NCBI GenBank assembly: GCA_025359845.1
Contig: JANYDT010000027.1
Location: 1-37,310 of the forward strand
Length of the DNA stretch: 37,310 bases
Origin: Acidimicrobiia bacterium
GTDB taxonomy: Bacteria > Actinomycetota > Acidimicrobiia > Acidimicrobiales > JANYDT01
Reading direction: 5' to 3'
Shown here in pieces: positions 34,879 through 37,310 of the stretch; position 1 is the stretch's first letter, and each line of letters opens with the position of its first letter. Position numbers and translations under genes: made by a program. A model generated the notes under the pieces. The model was not told where the DNA came from. It did not search any database and saw only the letters and a list, made by a program, of their open reading frames with translations.

Positions 34879-35126
34879 TGAAGCTGCGGCAGGAGGAGTT
34901 GCGTGACCAGGCGTCCGAGCTTCGCCGCGCGAGTCGTTCCTACTGGCGCAAGCCACTGGCCCGAGTTGGGCTTGGAGGAGTCGGGGCAGCGCTCAGCCTG
35001 GCCGCAGGGCAGCCGATACCGGCGTTTTTCGCCGCCCTGACAGCGCTTCTCGAATGGGAGCACGCGCCGAACGAGGCGGGCCCGTTCTCATATCTCCTGG
35101 AGGTACAGCATTCCATCGGAACATGA
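34878..35126 (+). CDS. C-terminal part of the same split gene (or a small coupled protein)
   Basis: 82 residues from ATG 34878, which shares a base with the stop of the previous ORF. Read upstream of its ATG in the same frame, the DNA still encodes a charged helix (DEREELMKLRQEELRD), continuing the helix that ends the previous ORF. The rest has a basic helix, a hydrophobic stretch (GLGGVGAALSLAAGQP) and the ending GPFSYLLEVQ. Either one ancestral gene was broken by a single-base change between about 34840 and 34870, or programmed frameshifting joins the two. A separate short protein coupled by overlap is the third option. Confidence 0.5.
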   Translation: MKLRQEELRDQASELRRASRSYWRKPLARVGLGGVGAALSLAAGQPIPAFFAALTALLEWEHAPNEAGPFSYLLEVQHSIGT

Positions 35127-35129
35127 CTC

Positions 35130-35150
35130 GGCGACTTGCCGCCCGTCGCC
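35130..35150. terminator. Hairpin between convergent genes before ardC
   Basis: GGCGAC and GTCGCC form a 6-bp stem with a 9-base loop between the stop at 35126 and the ardC stop at 35152. No T-run on either side. Confidence 0.3.
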
Positions 35151-35151
35151 T

Positions 35152-36144
35152 TCAAGCAGCCGATCGCGCGAGGTTTCGTCGGGCCAGCAGCGGCGCGGTG
35201 CAGGGCGTCGGCGCGTAGACCATGGCCGGTAGCCGCTCGCCACGCCGATCATCGCTGTCGGTGTCGTTGAGCCCAGCGAGACGCGCGAGGTGGTCGGTTG
35301 CCGCTTGGGCTTTCCCGGCGATCGCGTGGAGGGCCTTCGGATCGGCTCGGAGCACGTCGAGCCAATGGGCGAGGTACTGGGCATGGTCCGGTCGCGACGT
35401 GGGGGAGATGCCGAGCACCGCGCACTTGAACGCTGCTGACAGTTCGGCGATGAGTTCTTCGACGGCGTACGCGTTCTCGTTGTATCGGCCGGTGAGATCA
35501 CGGGCGAGGCGCTCGGCGTGGCCGGTCCAGTGTCCGTGTTCGTGCGCAGCGGTGGCGTAGTAAGCGGGTGCGTCGGTGAACGTGTCGCGGGGTGGGAGCA
35601 CGATCAGGTCACGGGCAGGGGAGTAGTACGCCCGTCCCTCGTTGCGGTGCTCCACGTTCGCGCCGACGGTTGCGAAGAACTGCTCCGCGGTGTCGATCTG
35701 CTCGACGGTGTCACGCACGATCAGCGCAGGCTCGTGGCCGTCGACTTGCGCGGCGTTGAACACGACGAACGTACGCGCCACGAACCTCGGCCGGCCGTGG
35801 AGGTCCACCGTCCCGCCCGGCTGCTTGTCGTCGTCGACTGTGATGGCCGGGGTGTTCACGTTCCACCACACGCACGCCGTGCCGCGCGCGCCTTTGCGGA
35901 CCTGTGCACCGACGGCGGCCCATTGCTTGTAGGTGGCCCATTCACCCGAGCCGTACCCCGCATCGAGCCCGGTGGCCATGAGCGTGAGGACGTTCCCGCC
36001 GCGGTACCGCTTCCCAGTGGTCGGGTTGACCGGGAACTCGACACCGACCGTCGACCATGGCATCCGCCATTGGCCGGCACCGTTCTCGATCTGCGTGACG
36101 ATCGCAGCCGTGGTGGTCTCGAAGACTGCTGCCGCTGTACCCAT
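35152..36144 (-). CDS. ArdC-like antirestriction protein (ssDNA-binding and zincin domains)
   Basis: A 330-residue protein. The frame extends 162 codons upstream, but ATG 36144 has a strong GAAGGAG site about 8 bases before it and starts the conserved protein. Residues about 1-130 are an ArdC-like (DUF1738) N-terminal ssDNA-binding domain with QWRMPW and YRGGNVLTLMA. Residues about 140-330 are a zincin-like peptidase domain with HEHGHWTGH (His201, Glu202, His205) and a downstream acidic motif AVEELIAEL (Glu229, Glu230 and Glu234 are candidates for the third ligand). ArdC proteins protect incoming DNA from host restriction in plasmids and conjugative elements. This is the best evidence that the island can transfer. 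Upstream lie inverted repeats that may control it. Confidence 0.87.
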   Translation of the reverse strand: MGTAAAVFETTTAAIVTQIENGAGQWRMPWSTVGVEFPVNPTTGKRYRGGNVLTLMATGLDAGYGSGEWATYKQWAAVGAQVRKGARGTACVWWNVNTPAITVDDDKQPGGTVDLHGRPRFVARTFVVFNAAQVDGHEPALIVRDTVEQIDTAEQFFATVGANVEHRNEGRAYYSPARDLIVLPPRDTFTDAPAYYATAAHEHGHWTGHAERLARDLTGRYNENAYAVEELIAELSAAFKCAVLGISPTSRPDHAQYLAHWLDVLRADPKALHAIAGKAQAATDHLARLAGLNDTDSDDRRGERLPAMVYAPTPCTAPLLARRNLARSAA

Positions 36145-36219
36145 GGTCGGTTCTCCTTCGGAGGGCTGGCCCGAGTGGCCATGCCCTCCTGGAACGCCCA
36201 AACCGGGCGGTAGAGCGGA

Positions 36220-36295
36220 GCTGTCAAGGGGGGACGCCAGAAGGCCCGCCAGGGCCGGGAGCGCAACGCGTGGAGTGGCTGCACCCCTTGACAGC
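36220..36295. repeat. Perfect 12-bp inverted repeat upstream of ardC
   Basis: GCTGTCAAGGGG at 36220-36231 and its exact complement at 36284-36295 are separated by 52 bases. Each arm contains TTGACA reading outward (minus strand left, plus strand right). The arms begin about 75 bases upstream of the ardC start. They may be a looped operator, a pair of -35 boxes, or part of a transfer origin. Confidence 0.5.
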
Positions 36296-36391
36296 ACAGC
36301 GACGCCCGGTACGTGTGGCTCGAAGACAGCGAGGTCGTCCGCTCGCTGGGCGTGCCCGCGCAAGCGGAATCCCCGGCTATATCGCCGAAGG

Positions 36392-36538
36392 TCAGGCGTC
36401 GATAGCGATCGTAATTGGGACTCGGAGTTCGTTCGCGATCTCGGTGTAGATCCGACGTCGGCGGTTGTCTGAAGCGAGACGACGAGCGCGTACCGCACTG
36501 GAAGGTCGCGCCGGTCTTTGCGATTGCTGTGCTTCCAC
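36392..36538 (-). CDS. Possible small ORF upstream of ardC
   Basis: A 48-residue candidate from GTG 36538. It reads as a basic segment, then RRRRIYTEIANELRVPITIA, a sensible amphipathic helix rather than random sequence. No ribosome site is clear and the same frame continues upstream as a long shadow of the plus-strand gene. I would not assert it without a homology search. Confidence 0.25.
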   Translation of the reverse strand: MEAQQSQRPARPSSAVRARRLASDNRRRRIYTEIANELRVPITIAIDA

Positions 36539-36633
36539 CGTCCACCGACTGGGTGAATACCGATGGCGTAGCACATGGTGATTTCGGCGGCAGCAACAGG
36601 CTCCCATGAGGTCACCCTCCGATCCGACAATCC

Positions 36634-36734
36634 CCGTCGTGGTGGTCTCGCGCTCAGGACGACAGTTCAAATTTGAAGACACGAACGGGTCAGTCATACC
36701 CAGGGTCAGAACCTGAGACGAGACCACCACACGG
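36634..36734. repeat. Long hairpin (21 paired bases) with internal palindrome
   Basis: The arms pair as CCGT with ACGG, GTGGTGGTCTC with GAGACCACCAC, and CTCAGG with CCTGAG, with one bulged C (36638) and a small internal loop (GCG/AC). The 53-base apex contains the perfect palindrome TTCAAATTTGAA (36666-36677), a GGGT/ACCC hairpin (36687-36701) and a direct repeat GGGTCAG at 36687 and 36703. It is a nested structure rather than a simple terminator. It could be an RNA, an origin of transfer, or a protein-binding array. Confidence 0.7.
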
Positions 36735-36760
36735 AGGAGCTTCCTCCACCACCCGGGTGG
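36733..36760. repeat. Two short palindromes before the membrane protein gene
   Basis: GGAGG and CCTCC flank AGCTT at 36733-36747, and CCACCCGGGTGG at 36749-36760 is a perfect palindrome. They end about 46 bases before ATG 36807, a position suited to promoter control. Confidence 0.45.
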
Positions 36761-36806
36761 CTTGATGTCATGTTGGCTGTCACACCCCAGCGGTAGGGTG
36801 CCTCTC

Positions 36807-37310
36807 ATGGCCGAATGGGTCGACATTGCGTACGGCGAGGCGCAGCGAAAGCTGACCGAGCAGCGAACGGCGAGAGACACGGCAGGCACCCGCGGGCTGG
36901 CTGTGGCCGGCGCCGGATCAGCGACGACGGCGTTCATGTTCTCGGCCGCGCTGTCGGGCCACGATGGGTGGCCGTGGTCGGCCGTCGTGGCGTTCGTGTG
37001 CTTCGTGGTGGCCGCTCTCGCGGGTGTCGCGGTGGGCTTCCCGTTCCTGTTCCACGACGGAGTGAGCGGCGCCGACCTGCTCGGCGATCGGTGGATGTCC
37101 CAGCCCGAGGACCTTCGTTTGAAGCACGTCGTCGGCCACCTGTCGAAGTACGCCGACGACAACAAGAAACCCCTCGCCTTGGTCCACTGGGCGCTCACCT
37201 TGGCGTACGGCGCCCTCGTGTTCTCCGTGGCCGCATGGGCGCTCACCCTCATGACCGGAGACCGAAGTGTCCACAGACAACCCGCCACCCCCACCACCTC
37301 CGCCACCACC
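36807..37310 (+). CDS. Three-helix membrane protein, 3' end beyond the window
   Basis: 168 codons are seen, with no stop before the right edge. The N-terminal helix (YGEAQRKLTEQRTARD) is amphipathic. A hydrophobic pair follows (GLAVAGAGSATTAFMFSAAL, then VVAFVCFVVAALAGVAV), then a soluble loop, then a third helix (ALVHWALTLAYGALVFSVAA) just after an acidic/basic helix (HLSKYADDNKKPL). This build, an N-terminal helix, a TM pair, a soluble helix, then a third TM, is shared by small actinobacterial membrane proteins and loosely by SLATT/Pycsar-type two-TM effectors, but I cannot show homology. It overlaps the start of the next gene. Confidence 0.65.
   Translation, partial: MAEWVDIAYGEAQRKLTEQRTARDTAGTRGLAVAGAGSATTAFMFSAALSGHDGWPWSAVVAFVCFVVAALAGVAVGFPFLFHDGVSGADLLGDRWMSQPEDLRLKHVVGHLSKYADDNKKPLALVHWALTLAYGALVFSVAAWALTLMTGDRSVHRQPATPTTSATT
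37267..37310 (+). CDS. Start of a proline-rich protein (VSTDN then a run of Pro), truncated by the window
   Basis: GTG 37267 lies 6 bases after GGAG and opens a frame reading VSTDN followed by at least nine Pro codons to the edge. The frame differs from the overlapping membrane protein gene, whose own frame reads Thr/Ala/Ser here. The ribosome site and overlap suggest translational coupling. Only 14 complete codons are visible, so the rest of the protein is unknown. Confidence 0.5.
   Translation, partial: MSTDNPPPPPPPPP

Larger units (their letters stand above)
36145..36806. other. 662-base stretch without a well-supported gene
   Basis: This is the only gap of over 300 bases in the window. 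It holds the inverted repeat at 36220-36295, a weak 48-codon ORF at 36392-36538, the imperfect 21-bp hairpin at 36634-36734 and two further palindromes at 36733-36760. Both ardC and the three-helix membrane protein gene would have to start transcription from it. Confidence 0.7.
32090..37310 (+). mobile_element. Integrative element at tRNA-Pro, right end outside the window
   Basis: A tyrosine integrase gene starts 122 bp after tRNA-Pro in the same direction, followed by a YccF gene, an ArdC antirestriction gene, unknown genes and inverted repeats. This is the usual start of a tRNA-borne genomic island or conjugative element. I searched the visible right side for a repeat of the tRNA 3' end and found none, so the right junction lies beyond 37310. 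No relaxase, VirB4 or phage structural gene is seen, so whether it moves by conjugation or is a phage remnant is open. Confidence 0.75.

Noticed and set aside
36145..36630. 162-codon N-terminal extension of the ArdC-like protein
   Set aside because: ATG 36144 has a strong ribosome site and the conserved domain starts there; the extension looks like noncoding DNA.
36145..36806. Retron-type or reverse-transcriptase system
   Set aside because: The structured region could suggest a retron RNA, but no reverse transcriptase is encoded next to it in the window.
36392..37309. 305-codon minus-strand frame at the right end
   Set aside because: Most of it is antisense to the membrane protein gene. Only its last 48 codons look like a sensible protein, so that part is listed separately at low confidence.
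33345..37310. Right attachment site (repeat of the tRNA 3' end)
   Set aside because: No copy of the T-arm and acceptor end of tRNA-Pro was found after the integrase, so the junction is taken to lie outside the window.

Overview
The window is about 37 kb of GC-rich DNA with many GTG starts, few Shine-Dalgarno sites, and a gene order (pyrG, Nudix, xerD, scpA, scpB, rluB-like, then tyrA/aroA/cmk and der) typical of Actinobacteria. Several GTG starts sit 6-9 bases after a TANNNT box, as expected of leaderless actinobacterial mRNAs. A member of the Acidimicrobiia is my best guess. That is an inference from gene content, not something the sequence proves.

Positions 1-7795 hold a surface-glycan cluster: the end of a polytopic membrane protein, a small anchored protein, a polyprenyl-phosphate sugar-1-phosphate transferase, a two-domain GT2 glycosyltransferase, an unknown small protein, a rhamnosyltransferase-like GT2 and a WsaF-like glycosyltransferase. 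Together they look able to start and extend a lipid-linked polysaccharide.

Positions 7868-18022 are a conserved housekeeping block: CTP synthase, Nudix hydrolase, XerD, TrpS (opposite strand), ScpA/ScpB, an RluB-type pseudouridine synthase, prephenate dehydrogenase, a fused EPSP synthase-cytidylate kinase and a PlsC-type acyltransferase. Stops and starts overlap at several joints. Positions 18106-32005 continue with a DUF937 protein, IspH, an L,D-transpeptidase, phosphatidylcholine synthase, a PDZ/radical-SAM DUF512 protein coupled to Der, an acyl-CoA synthetase, an exported Lys/Thr/Ala-rich protein, an acyl-CoA carboxylase beta subunit, a zinc-ribbon membrane protein, a secreted metzincin-like protease and a D-aminoacylase-type amidohydrolase. 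A 166-bp inverted-repeat-bounded segment lies just after the carboxylase gene.

From about 32090 to the right edge lies an integrated element. A tRNA-Pro(GGG) gene is followed by a terminator, a short direct repeat, a palindrome-marked promoter and a tyrosine integrase. Next come a small basic ORF coupled to a YccF protein, an unknown gene that appears split by a frameshift, an ArdC-type antirestriction protein, a 660-base noncoding stretch rich in inverted repeats, and a three-helix membrane protein that overlaps the start of a protein opening with VSTDN and at least nine prolines. The right attachment site is not in the window, so the element is only partly seen. The last two genes and the structured DNA before them are the best candidates for something undescribed.
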